Notes under the pieces: generated by a model
Database searches by the model: none
The model's input: the letters and a program-made list of their open reading frames with translations, nothing else
Told to the model about the DNA's origin: nothing
Made by a program: the position numbers and the translations under genes
NCBI GenBank assembly: GCA_016869935.1
Contig: VGCX01000005.1
Coordinates: forward strand, 1 to 36,610
Source: Alphaproteobacteria bacterium
GTDB taxonomy: Bacteria > Pseudomonadota > Alphaproteobacteria > UBA7879 > VGCX01
Length of the DNA stretch: 36,610 nt
Direction of reading: 5' to 3'
Shown here: positions 1 to 8,945 of the stretch, piece after piece
Layout: every line of letters starts with the position of its first letter
Numbering within the stretch: position 1 is the first letter of the stretch

Positions 1-14
1 GCGTATTTTCAGAA

Positions 15-88
15 TTAGCGCGAAAAAAAAGTTAACTTCTGTTTTTCGCGTTAAATTAGTAATTTTATGTGCATTATTAGCGCGAAAA
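15..88. repeat. Interspersed inverted/direct repeats of TTAGCGCGAAAA
   Basis: TTAGCGCGAAAA at 15-26 and 77-88; inverted copy TTTTTCGCGTTAA at 42-54; a further partial copy (GCGTATTTTC) is cut by the window's left edge. Confidence 0.7.
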
Positions 89-194
89 TCAATACAAATG
101 ATAAAGGAACCAATCGATTGATAAAAAATACGACTAACCAACAATCGATAAATATGATAGGAAACAAACGATAATTCCACTATGGAGGATACTG

Positions 195-941
195 ATGAAT
201 AAAAAAACCCTATTGAGCCTACTTAGCACTTTGCTTTTTGCATCATTATCGCTCAACACGTTAGCCTCAGCAGAAACAAAGAAAATAAGAGCCCTGCTGA
301 TTGTAGATGTACAGAAAGATTTTTGTGAAGGAGGCGCTCTTGCAGTACCCGGCGCCGAAGACATTATATCAACCATCAATACGCTTATAGAGGGAAAAAT
401 GCGGCACTACGATGTTATTATTGCCTCGCAAGATTGGCATCCACCCCACCATGGCAGTTTTGCATCATCCCACCATGTTGATCCTTTTGTAGTGGGAACA
501 CTAGGCGGAAGACCTCAAACCATGTGGCCAGATCACTGCATGCAAAACTCTAAAGGCGCTGAATTTCATGCAGGACTTCATATCAATGAAAAAACGGGTA
601 GCAAACTAAGCTACACCACAACAAATTCTAAGGGTGTAAGAATCCATGTTCAACGAAAGGGTAGCAATCCAGAATACGACAGCTACTCGGCCTTTAAAGA
701 TGATGGAGGAAAAGAAACCGGCTTGATGAAGTATCTTATGGCGCAAGGTGTAACAGACTTAGATGTCTGTGGGTTAGCGACAGATTATTGCGTGGGAGCT
801 TCTGCTCTAGACGCAAAAACAATGAACCCAACGCTCACTGTCAGATTTCTTGAGTATGCAAGCCGAGGCATTAGCCTTGAGGCGATTGCTAAAAAGATCG
901 AAGAAATGCAAGAAAAAGGCATTCTCATTGTGAAAGAATAA
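195..941 (+). CDS. pncA: Nicotinamidase/isochorismatase-family hydrolase with N-terminal signal peptide
   Basis: LLIVDVQKDFCEGGAL, ASQDWHPPHHGSFA metal-site region, GSNPEYDSYSAF, GLATDYCVGASALDA catalytic Cys; N-terminus MNKKTLLSLLSTLLFASLSLNTLASAE looks like a Sec signal; SD ggagg upstream. Confidence 0.9.
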   Translation: MNKKTLLSLLSTLLFASLSLNTLASAETKKIRALLIVDVQKDFCEGGALAVPGAEDIISTINTLIEGKMRHYDVIIASQDWHPPHHGSFASSHHVDPFVVGTLGGRPQTMWPDHCMQNSKGAEFHAGLHINEKTGSKLSYTTTNSKGVRIHVQRKGSNPEYDSYSAFKDDGGKETGLMKYLMAQGVTDLDVCGLATDYCVGASALDAKTMNPTLTVRFLEYASRGISLEAIAKKIEEMQEKGILIVKE

Positions 942-1026
942 AATGGTATAGTGCATCCATAAGAAAATCATTTGCATCTTACTTAAAATGGATTACCCTA
1001 TCCAATAAGAATAAAGAAACAAGATT

Positions 1027-1386
1027 ATGACTTTAAGTGCCTATCTGCCCATTTTAATTTTTGCCGTTTTGGGTTTGGGACTCGTCGGCTTATTGCTTGC
1101 CATTTCACATTTTCGTTCCAAAAAAACACTCTCTTTTTCCAAAAACTTACCTTATGAATGTGGGTTTGATCCGCTTGAATACAAACTACCAACGATGAAT
1201 GTTCGCTTCTATTTGGTAGGCCTTTTATTTATTATTTTTGACGTTGAAATATTATTTTTGTTTCCCTGGGCTATGACTCTTGGTCATACGGGTTTTTTGG
1301 GATTTTGCTCTATGGGGCTTTTTTTAATTATTTTAACGATTGGTTTTATTTATGAATGGGTGAAAGGGGCACTTCATTGGACTTAA
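1027..1386 (+). CDS. nuoA: NADH-quinone oxidoreductase subunit A
   Basis: [31 protein letters not shown] motif; followed by nuoB. Confidence 0.95.
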   Translation: MTLSAYLPILIFAVLGLGLVGLLLAISHFRSKKTLSFSKNLPYECGFDPLEYKLPTMNVRFYLVGLLFIIFDVEILFLFPWAMTLGHTGFLGFCSMGLFLIILTIGFIYEWVKGALHWT

Positions 1387-1898
1387 AAAATTTAACCCAA
1401 GATCAATTGATGCAACGCGTGCGAGACACGGTTGAAACAGAAGGTTTTTTGGTTGCTTCCTTGGATCAGCTCGCTGCTTGGGCTCAAAGTGGGTCCTTGT
1501 GGCCCTTGACGTTTGGATTGGCCTGTTGTGCCGTTGAGATGATGCAATGCGCTGGAAGTCGTTTTGATTTGGATCGGTTGGGATGTGTTTTTCGGGGAAG
1601 TCCCCGCCAAGCAGATGTAATGATTGTAGCGGGCACCCTGACAAACAAAATGGCCCCTGCCCTTCGACGCGTTTATGACCAAATGGCAAATCCAAAATGG
1701 GTTATTTCCATGGGATCCTGCGCCAATGGAGGGGGGTATTATCATTATTCTTATTCGGTCGTTAGGGGATGCGATCAAATTGTCCCCGTCGATGTTTATG
1801 TGCCTGGATGCCCCCCAACCGCCGAAGCTTTGCTCTATGGCATTATGGTTTTACAGCAACGCATTCGTGGAACGAATACAGTAAAGAAAAAACAATGA
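1377..1898 (+). CDS. nuoB: NADH-quinone oxidoreductase subunit B
   Basis: [63 protein letters not shown] track starts at ATG 1356; TTG 1377 has a better-placed SD (gaaagggg). Confidence 0.93.
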   Translation: MDLKNLTQDQLMQRVRDTVETEGFLVASLDQLAAWAQSGSLWPLTFGLACCAVEMMQCAGSRFDLDRLGCVFRGSPRQADVMIVAGTLTNKMAPALRRVYDQMANPKWVISMGSCANGGGYYHYSYSVVRGCDQIVPVDVYVPGCPPTAEALLYGIMVLQQRIRGTNTVKKKQ

Positions 1899-2488
1899 AT
1901 TCGCCTCTTGAACCCCTAAAAAATCATATTGACCTTTCCCTTCAATCTTTGAGAGTGACGACCCTGATTGAAAAAGAAGAGCTAACGCTTTATGGAGCCC
2001 TTCCCCATTTGGAATCCATCATACATTTTTTGCGTGAGGATAGTACCTGCTGGTGCCGACAGCTCGTAGACATTTGCGCAGTAGATTATCCAGAGCGAAG
2101 TCCGCGATTTGACGCTGTCTACCATTTCTTAAGCTTATCTTATAATCACCGTATTCGTTTGATTGTTGGAGTGGAAGAAGGCGCCCTTGTTCCTTCTGTT
2201 GGACACTTTTTTCGCTCTGCTGATTGGTTCGAACGAGAGGTTTATGATATGTTTGGGATTCCCTTCAAGAACCATACAGATCTTCGTCGGATTTTAACGG
2301 ACTATACATTTGAAGGGCATCCTTTACGAAAGGATTTTCCCTTAACCGGTTTTACAGAAGTTCATTACTGTGACACTCAAGAACGAGTCATGACTCGACC
2401 GGTCCACCTTCAAGATCCTCTAAGGGACTATACGTACGATAACTCTTGGCTTGGGTCCGAAAAAAAAGCAGAGGGAGACAATCAATGA
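1895..2488 (+). CDS. nuoC: NADH-quinone oxidoreductase subunit C
   Basis: [45 protein letters not shown] overlap with nuoB makes ATG 1895 the likely start rather than 1769. Confidence 0.94.
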   Translation: MNSPLEPLKNHIDLSLQSLRVTTLIEKEELTLYGALPHLESIIHFLREDSTCWCRQLVDICAVDYPERSPRFDAVYHFLSLSYNHRIRLIVGVEEGALVPSVGHFFRSADWFEREVYDMFGIPFKNHTDLRRILTDYTFEGHPLRKDFPLTGFTEVHYCDTQERVMTRPVHLQDPLRDYTYDNSWLGSEKKAEGDNQ

Positions 2489-3663
2489 CACCCCTCAAAA
2501 ATAAAACGCATACGATTAATTATGGGCCCCAACATCCTTCCAGCCATGGTGTTTTAAGACTTGTCCTTGAAATGGAAGGGGAAATGGTTATACGGGCTGA
2601 TCCTCATATCGGCTTTCTGCATCGAGGAACAGAAAAGCTGATTGAGCATAAAACATATCTTCAAGCGCTGCCCTATTTTGATCGGTTAGATTACGTCGCG
2701 CCTCTATGCCAAGAGCATGCCTTTGTTTTAGCCGTTGAAAAACTTTTAGGCATTACTGTGCCCGATCGAGCCCAATATATTCGGGTATTATTCGCAGAAA
2801 TTTCAAGACTTTTGAGTCATTTACTGAATGTGACGACGATGGCCCTAGATGTTGGAGCCATGACACCCCTATTGTGGGCGCTTGAAGAACGGGAAAAATT
2901 GATGGGCTTTTGCGAAGCAACCACAGGCGCTCGTATGCATGGAAATTATTTCCGGCCCGGGGGTGTTGCAGTGGATCTCCCGCCTGGACTTTTGGAAGAT
3001 ATCGGGAGCTTTCTCCTAAAATTTCCTAAGACCTTAGATGATATCGAAGAGCTGTTAACAGAAAACAGCATCTTTAAACTAAGAACTGTTGATATTGGGT
3101 GCATTAATTTCGAAGATGCGGTTGATTGGGGACTATCGGGTCCCTTGCTCCGGGCAACAGGCTGCCCTTGGGATCTAAGGAAATCTGAGCCGTATGATAA
3201 ATATGAAGAAATGAATTTTCGTATTCCCACAGGAACCAAAGGGGATTGCTACGATCGTTATCTGGTTCGAATGGCAGAAATGCGAGAAAGCATCAAAATT
3301 ATCATTCAAGCGATGGGATATCTTAAACCTGGTCCCATTATGGTAGAGGACGGGAAAATTGCCCCTCCACCCCGCCATAAAATGAAACAATCGATGGAGG
3401 AAATGATCCATCATTTCAAGCTCTACAGTGAAGGATATCATGTGCCTAAAGGCCAAACATATACGCCTATTGAAAGTCCAAAAGGGGAATTTGGTGTCTA
3501 TCTTATTTCAGACGGATCCAATAAACCCTATCGATGCAAAATTCGATCGCCTGGCTTTGCCGCCTTACAAACATTAGATTTTTTAACACGCGGTCATATG
3601 TTAGCCGATGTTGCCGCAATTTTAGGATCTTTAGATATTGTATTTGGAGAAATTGATCGATGA
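2485..3663 (+). CDS. nuoD: NADH-quinone oxidoreductase subunit D
   Basis: [60 protein letters not shown] overlap with nuoC sets start at 2485. Confidence 0.95.
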   Translation: MTPLKNKTHTINYGPQHPSSHGVLRLVLEMEGEMVIRADPHIGFLHRGTEKLIEHKTYLQALPYFDRLDYVAPLCQEHAFVLAVEKLLGITVPDRAQYIRVLFAEISRLLSHLLNVTTMALDVGAMTPLLWALEEREKLMGFCEATTGARMHGNYFRPGGVAVDLPPGLLEDIGSFLLKFPKTLDDIEELLTENSIFKLRTVDIGCINFEDAVDWGLSGPLLRATGCPWDLRKSEPYDKYEEMNFRIPTGTKGDCYDRYLVRMAEMRESIKIIIQAMGYLKPGPIMVEDGKIAPPPRHKMKQSMEEMIHHFKLYSEGYHVPKGQTYTPIESPKGEFGVYLISDGSNKPYRCKIRSPGFAALQTLDFLTRGHMLADVAAILGSLDIVFGEIDR

Positions 3664-4187
3664 AATCCCCTCAAAATTCTGCAAGACTTCGTCAACGGTT
3701 CACCTTTACAGACGAAAACCATAAAATCGCTACAGATCATTTAAAAAAATATCCCAGCGATCGTCAACAAAGTGCCGTCATTTCCCTTTTGGATTTGGCG
3801 CAGCGGCAGCATGGGGGATGGCTCTCTCCCGAAGTCATTGACTATGTAGCTGAGTACTTGCATATGCCCTCCATTCGCGTGTGGGAAGTTGCAAGTTTTT
3901 ATAGCTTATTTCGACTCAAACAGCCTGGAAAATATCATATTCAAATTTGTGGAACGCCTCCCTGTTGGTTGTGCGGCAGTAATGATTTATTGAGAATCGC
4001 TAAAAAATGGTTGGGAATCGATAAGGGAGAGAGAACAACAGATGGTAAGTTTTCGCTCGAGGAAGTCGAATGCTTAGGCGCCTGCACCGCTGGCCCTGTC
4101 ATTAAAATTAATGACGACTATCATGAAAACATGACTGAGGAAAAACTGATTTCCCTGCTTCAATCTTTTGCAGATGACACGCGATAA
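3660..4187 (+). CDS. nuoE: NADH-quinone oxidoreductase subunit E (2Fe-2S)
   Basis: C-x4-C (CGTPPC) and C-x3-C (CLGAC) 2Fe-2S ligands; ATGA overlap with nuoD. Confidence 0.94.
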   Translation: MKSPQNSARLRQRFTFTDENHKIATDHLKKYPSDRQQSAVISLLDLAQRQHGGWLSPEVIDYVAEYLHMPSIRVWEVASFYSLFRLKQPGKYHIQICGTPPCWLCGSNDLLRIAKKWLGIDKGERTTDGKFSLEEVECLGACTAGPVIKINDDYHENMTEEKLISLLQSFADDTR

Positions 4188-4205
4188 TCGGCCTGATAAA
4201 GTTTC

Positions 4206-4298
4206 ATTTTTCCGTACCGCTACTACGGAATATTTTAATTTTTCCGTAGTAGTGATACGGAATATTGACATTTTTCCGTAGTGGCTTTACGATAAATT
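4206..4298. repeat. Three tandem palindromic units, 32-bp period (TTCCGTA-n7-TACGGAA), candidate operator array
   Basis: TTCCGTA at 4210-4216, 4242-4248 and 4274-4280; partner TACGGAA at 4224-4230 and 4256-4262, degenerate TACGATAA at 4288. Units 1 and 2 are also arranged as one larger inverted repeat (CTACTACGGAA 4220-4230 / TTCCGTAGTAG 4242-4252). Confidence 0.9.
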
Positions 4299-4320
4299 AA
4301 ATAAATTTTGGTGATAACAC

Positions 4321-5490
4321 ATGGATTATAAAGGTCGTTTTTACCCATTAGAATTTCCACAAGGTCAAACGGTTATTCTGCTCGGCCCTCGCAAAACAGG
4401 AAAAACTACTTTTTTAAAACACCGATTTAAAGAGAGTCTTTATATCGACCTTTTAAAGTCAGACGTTAGGCGAAAGTATTCTTTGAAACCAGAAAGGCTT
4501 CGGGAAGAGCTTCTTCTGATGGATGATAAGAAAAGGGTCTGCCCTATTATTATTGATGAAATTCAACTTGTACCAACACTTCTCAATGAAATACATTGGC
4601 TCATTGAAAATACGACCCTATCTTTTATTCTGTGTGGCTCCAGCGCCCGAAAGCTGCGCACGACAGGTGTAAACTTGCTGGGAGGGCGCGCATGGACCTA
4701 TCCTTTCTTTCCCTTTACATACACCGAGATAAAACCCTGTAACTTGGAACAGGTTCTTGCATGGGGCACAATCCCAGCACATTATCAATCGCCCCATTAT
4801 ATTCGACATTTAAGCGCCTATATCGAAAATTATCTTACGCTTGAAATTCAACAAGAAGGTCTGGTGCGCAATCTCCCCGCCTTCCAACATTTTCTAACAG
4901 TTGCCGCATTTTCCAGTGGAGAAACAATCAATTATGCCAACATTAGTCGAGAGGCAGGCATTGGAGAAAAAACTGTCAAAGCCTATTTTGATATTCTAGA
5001 AGACACTCTCATTGGCCACCGTCTTTTTCCCTTCACAAAAAAAAACAAGAGAGACTTGATTTTTAAAAGTCAAAAATTCTATTTTTTTGATGTGGGACTA
5101 ACGGCTGCTCTAAAAGATGAATGGGATCAAGCCAACGCTGCAATGAACAGAGGTCACCTATTAGAATCCTATATTTTTCAGGAGTTACACGCCTACTGTT
5201 CCTTGCAGGAAAGAAAGATACCCCTTAATTTTTGGCGAACAACACAAGGCCTTGAGGTTGATTTTATTCTTGGAAAAACTGTTGCTATTGAAGTAAAACA
5301 TACCAATAACATTCATACATCGTCTCTAAAAGGTCTTGTTGCTTTTGGAGAAGAGCATGACGTTAAACATCTTATTATGGTTTGCAATGAACCCCAACCG
5401 CGTCTCATAAACTATCAAGGATTCGATATACAAATCTTGGATGTAAACTCTTTCTTGAGCCACCTTTGGGATAATACCTTTGTTAAGTAA
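4321..5490 (+). CDS. AAA-family ATPase with C-terminal DUF4143-type domain
   Basis: Walker A GPRKTGKTTFLK; Walker B PIIIDEIQLVP; sensor-like SFILCGSSARKLR; HTH-like NYANISREAGIGEKTVKAYFDILEDTLIGHRLFPF; C-terminal FWRTTQGLEVDFILGKTVAIEVK. Confidence 0.9.
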   Translation: MDYKGRFYPLEFPQGQTVILLGPRKTGKTTFLKHRFKESLYIDLLKSDVRRKYSLKPERLREELLLMDDKKRVCPIIIDEIQLVPTLLNEIHWLIENTTLSFILCGSSARKLRTTGVNLLGGRAWTYPFFPFTYTEIKPCNLEQVLAWGTIPAHYQSPHYIRHLSAYIENYLTLEIQQEGLVRNLPAFQHFLTVAAFSSGETINYANISREAGIGEKTVKAYFDILEDTLIGHRLFPFTKKNKRDLIFKSQKFYFFDVGLTAALKDEWDQANAAMNRGHLLESYIFQELHAYCSLQERKIPLNFWRTTQGLEVDFILGKTVAIEVKHTNNIHTSSLKGLVAFGEEHDVKHLIMVCNEPQPRLINYQGFDIQILDVNSFLSHLWDNTFVK

Positions 5491-5505
5491 CGAAGGAACC
5501 CTAAA

Positions 5506-6231
5506 ATGTCTACAGCTGTTGTTTTAAATGCTAAAAACGGTCAAGTGCTCTATGAGGACCAGGCGCATGCGTTGGGATTTCCAGCATCCATGACCAAAAT
5601 GATGACGGCATACATGGTTTTTCAGGCATTAGAAGCACAAGAAATTACGATGGAAACTTTATGCCCTGTTTCCAGTCATGCGGCCTCTAAAACAGGGTCG
5701 ACCTTAGGGTTGAGTGAAGGGGATGTCATTTCTGTGGATGATGCCCTTTGCGGAATGTTGGTAAAGTCCGCGAATGATGCCGCAACGGTTTTAGGAGAGA
5801 GAGTTAAGGAATCAGAAGACAGGGCAGCGCAATGGATGACAAATCAAGCCCAGACCTTAGGCATGACATCAACGATTTTTACCAACCTGTCGGGCCTCCA
5901 TGATGAAAGAATGGTGTCAACGGCCAGCGATATGGGGCGCCTTGCCTATCGGCTCACCACAGATTTTCCAGAATACTACTCTTTATTTGGGATAAAAGAA
6001 TTTTCTTACCACGGCACAAAGTATCAAAACTCTAATTCACTTTTGGGGATAAAAGGTGTTGATGGAATGAAAACCGGCAATACAGATGCTGCTGGTTTTA
6101 ATTTAGCAGTTTCTGCGATTCAAAAGGGTAAGAGAATCATCGCCGTTGTTATGAATGCAAAAACATCCGACGAACGCCACGATACCCTTATCCGTTTGAT
6201 TGACTACGGCTTTAGAGCTTTTTTGGACTAA
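5506..6231 (+). CDS. D-alanyl-D-alanine carboxypeptidase-like protein (peptidase S11 core only; no signal peptide, no PBP5 C-terminal domain)
   Basis: SxxK (PASMTKMM), SxN (KSANDAAT), KTG (GMKTGNTDAAGFN); starts directly at the mature domain, with an in-frame TAA at 5488. Confidence 0.85.
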   Translation: MSTAVVLNAKNGQVLYEDQAHALGFPASMTKMMTAYMVFQALEAQEITMETLCPVSSHAASKTGSTLGLSEGDVISVDDALCGMLVKSANDAATVLGERVKESEDRAAQWMTNQAQTLGMTSTIFTNLSGLHDERMVSTASDMGRLAYRLTTDFPEYYSLFGIKEFSYHGTKYQNSNSLLGIKGVDGMKTGNTDAAGFNLAVSAIQKGKRIIAVVMNAKTSDERHDTLIRLIDYGFRAFLD

Positions 6232-7510
6232 CCCTTTTCCCATCAATAGGGAATTTTTTCATTAACAGAAGCAAAATAAAAATTCCAGGCAACGCCCCTG
6301 CTGTTGCAACCAAGAAGAAGGTTACCCAATCAAAACGTTCCGCAAGAGGCCCGGAAAGGAGAGGAGAGAAAAATACGCGTGGAACAGAAGATAAGGAAGA
6401 AAGCAGGGCATATTGTGTTGCAGAAAATGATCGATTACAAAGGTGAGAAATATAAGAAACTAAACAAGAAGACATCATCCCTGCCGATAAGTTTTCTAAT
6501 GTTACCGTTAGATATAAAGCAAAAAGAGAGTGTCCTATATAAGCCATAAAGATGAAACTAAAGTTAGAAAGCATATGAAAAACACTCGAGATAAACATTG
6601 CGCGCATTAGACCAACCCGAAACGCCAATGTAGCTCCAACAAATCCACCAACAACTACAATCCATAGACCCATAGTCTTCGTCGCGAAAGCAACCTCTGT
6701 TCCAGAAAACCCTAATTCTTTATAAAATACTCTAGACATTCTTCCTATCAGCTGATCACCAAAATAGTAAAGCAAGATAAAAAGTAAAATCCATTGCCAT
6801 CCTTTTCTTTGTGCAAAATCCCGTAAAGGTCCTAGATAAGAAATTTTCACCCACTCAAGAAATGACTTTTTTTCTCTGATCGTTACTCGGGCTGGTTCTT
6901 GGCAGAAAAACGTTGTGACAAGGCCAACAAGCATAAATCCTGCTAAAATCAAATAAACCACTGGCCATGAAAGATAGTCTGAGAGCAAAAGGCCCAAGCT
7001 TCCTGTTACTAGCATAGCTATGCGATACCCTAAAACGCTGACACTTGCCCCTGCTGTATATTCTGAGGCATTCAAAAATTCGATCCTATATGCATCAATA
7101 ATAATATCTTGAGTTGCGGAACATATAACAACAAGCAATGCAAAAAGACCCATAAGCTCTATGTGATCTTTAGGATCACCCTGCCCCATTAAAGCAATCA
7201 ACAAAATAAGAACTATTTGACACAAAAGAAGCCATCCTTTCCTTTGACCAAAGCGTTTCAAAAAAAATGGCGGATTCATTTGATCAACAATAGGAGCCCA
7301 CAAGGGCTTAAGCATATAAGGAAGCGTCATAAAACAAAAAAAGCCAATGCTTGTTTTACAAACACCAGCCCCAGCGAGCCACCAGGTCACAATATCTCCG
7401 GTGATTGAAATAGGGACACCACTGGAAAATCCAAGGAGCAACATGATAATTAATCGTGGTTGAAAATAAACTGTCATAGAATCGAAAAATTTTTTGGGGG
7501 AGTTACTCAT
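6212..7510 (-). CDS. ampG: AmpG-family muropeptide MFS transporter
   Basis: RLIIMLLLGFSSGVPISITGDIVTWWLAGAGV..., QDIIIDAYRIEFL; about 12 hydrophobic segments. Confidence 0.8.
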   Translation of the reverse strand: MSNSPKKFFDSMTVYFQPRLIIMLLLGFSSGVPISITGDIVTWWLAGAGVCKTSIGFFCFMTLPYMLKPLWAPIVDQMNPPFFLKRFGQRKGWLLLCQIVLILLIALMGQGDPKDHIELMGLFALLVVICSATQDIIIDAYRIEFLNASEYTAGASVSVLGYRIAMLVTGSLGLLLSDYLSWPVVYLILAGFMLVGLVTTFFCQEPARVTIREKKSFLEWVKISYLGPLRDFAQRKGWQWILLFILLYYFGDQLIGRMSRVFYKELGFSGTEVAFATKTMGLWIVVVGGFVGATLAFRVGLMRAMFISSVFHMLSNFSFIFMAYIGHSLFALYLTVTLENLSAGMMSSCLVSYISHLCNRSFSATQYALLSSLSSVPRVFFSPLLSGPLAERFDWVTFFLVATAGALPGIFILLLLMKKFPIDGKRVSPKKL

Positions 7511-8945
7511 GATTCGATACCTTATAAGCCCCCACCCCTTCGTCTGCGTAAAGCTTTAACGCGCGCATGCCAGCTTTGTTTTCAAATTCACTAGCGTCTT
7601 TTGGATGCACAATAAATAGTTGGGGAACTGGCTTGGTTTTCATATCCTCCCAACTTAAAAACATTCCCTTCCCTTGAGGCAGTTTTGATCCGAAATACAA
7701 ATCTGAACTAACGCTATCCACAATAGGGATTGGCTGGTTCCAATAAAACAGAAAACTAGAGAGGCGCTCATATTGCTTATAATAATAAAGACTCCCCTGA
7801 ATTTGATTGTTTTGCAAAAAATCAACGGCGCTCTTGGCTGAAAATTGACTGGTATATTTTGGCACAAGGAAAGTCGCGGTGATCAAAGCAGTAACTGAAA
7901 ATATAGTCCCAAGCTTTAAAAGTTTTTCAAAATGCACACGTTGTGCTCCATACTCAATCAAAAGAATAATCAAAGGGGGCAATCCCAAAACCATGTAATA
8001 ATTTGCCTTGGCCCTTGATATGGTAAAAAACGCAAGCGTGATCAAAAACCAAATCCACGCGAATGTTTTAAGGGTTGGGATCCGTTCATCGACCCCCTCC
8101 CCCTGCCGACCCCAGAGAGGAAGCAAAAGGGTCCACGGAAGTACATACCCCGGAAGGCGAATCAGATAGTAATACCAAGGTCCATGGTAGTAATCACGGG
8201 GCTCGCGCAAATCTAAAAAGCGCAAAACATGTTCGTTTACAAAATAAAACCAAGAAAATTCCGCTAGCTGCAGATGCGCCATCCAATGCCACGGCACCGT
8301 AAGGGCCATAAAAATAGCAATACCCAAAGGATTAAAAATCTGGAAGATTTTCTGCCACGTGCGATAATAAAAAGCAACAAACCACAAACAAATGATTCCC
8401 GCTAACACCAGGGGAAGTAACCCTTTTGTTAAAACAGCGCCCCCTAGAAAAGCATAGAACAACAAAAGCCATCGTCGATTTGTGGTTTGAAACCATAGAT
8501 AAAAAGAAAGAAGGGCAAAGGTAAAAAAAGCTGTCAGGACGACATCAAAAAAAACCATACGAGAAAAAACTGCAAACCCAAGACTGGAGGACAATAAAAT
8601 TGCTGCCATTATCCCCTGTCGCCGTAGACCTAAGCGTGCATATAGAAACAAAAGCCCTAAAGCGGTTAACATGCCAAAAGTGGCAGGAACAAGACGTGCT
8701 GCCAAAACGCTTTTGCCAAGCAATGCATAAGACCCCGCAATGAGCCAATAGACCATCGGGGGTTTTTCAATATAGGGAACCGTATTAAGGGTCGGGATAA
8801 CAAAGGATTTATTTTGGAGCATTTCAAAAGGAATTTGCGCGTAAAGACCTTCGTTATTATTTAAAAGATCATAGCTCGTGAGCCCAAAATAGAAAGCAAT
8901 AATAATTGAAACGATCATCCACAGGGTCAAAGACTTGCTATACAT
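7503..8945 (-). CDS. GT39/ArnT-like (PMT-family) membrane glycosyltransferase
   Basis: LLNNNEGLYAQIPFEMLQ, TVPYIEKPPMVYWL, ARLVPATFG; multi-TM protein. Confidence 0.8.
   Translation of the reverse strand: MYSKSLTLWMIVSIIIAFYFGLTSYDLLNNNEGLYAQIPFEMLQNKSFVIPTLNTVPYIEKPPMVYWLIAGSYALLGKSVLAARLVPATFGMLTALGLLFLYARLGLRRQGIMAAILLSSSLGFAVFSRMVFFDVVLTAFFTFALLSFYLWFQTTNRRWLLLFYAFLGGAVLTKGLLPLVLAGIICLWFVAFYYRTWQKIFQIFNPLGIAIFMALTVPWHWMAHLQLAEFSWFYFVNEHVLRFLDLREPRDYYHGPWYYYLIRLPGYVLPWTLLLPLWGRQGEGVDERIPTLKTFAWIWFLITLAFFTISRAKANYYMVLGLPPLIILLIEYGAQRVHFEKLLKLGTIFSVTALITATFLVPKYTSQFSAKSAVDFLQNNQIQGSLYYYKQYERLSSFLFYWNQPIPIVDSVSSDLYFGSKLPQGKGMFLSWEDMKTKPVPQLFIVHPKDASEFENKAGMRALKLYADEGVGAYKVSNHE

Noticed and set aside
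111-149. CAATCGAT repeated twice upstream of pncA
   Set aside because: Short, AT-rich, partly palindromic 8-mer; easily chance.
1333-1778. Minus-strand ORFs across nuoA/nuoB
   Set aside because: Antisense to conserved nuo genes, no domain evidence.
4206-4298. 32-bp-period repeat as a CRISPR array
   Set aside because: Only three degenerate, palindromic copies with no unique spacer-length inserts and no cas genes.
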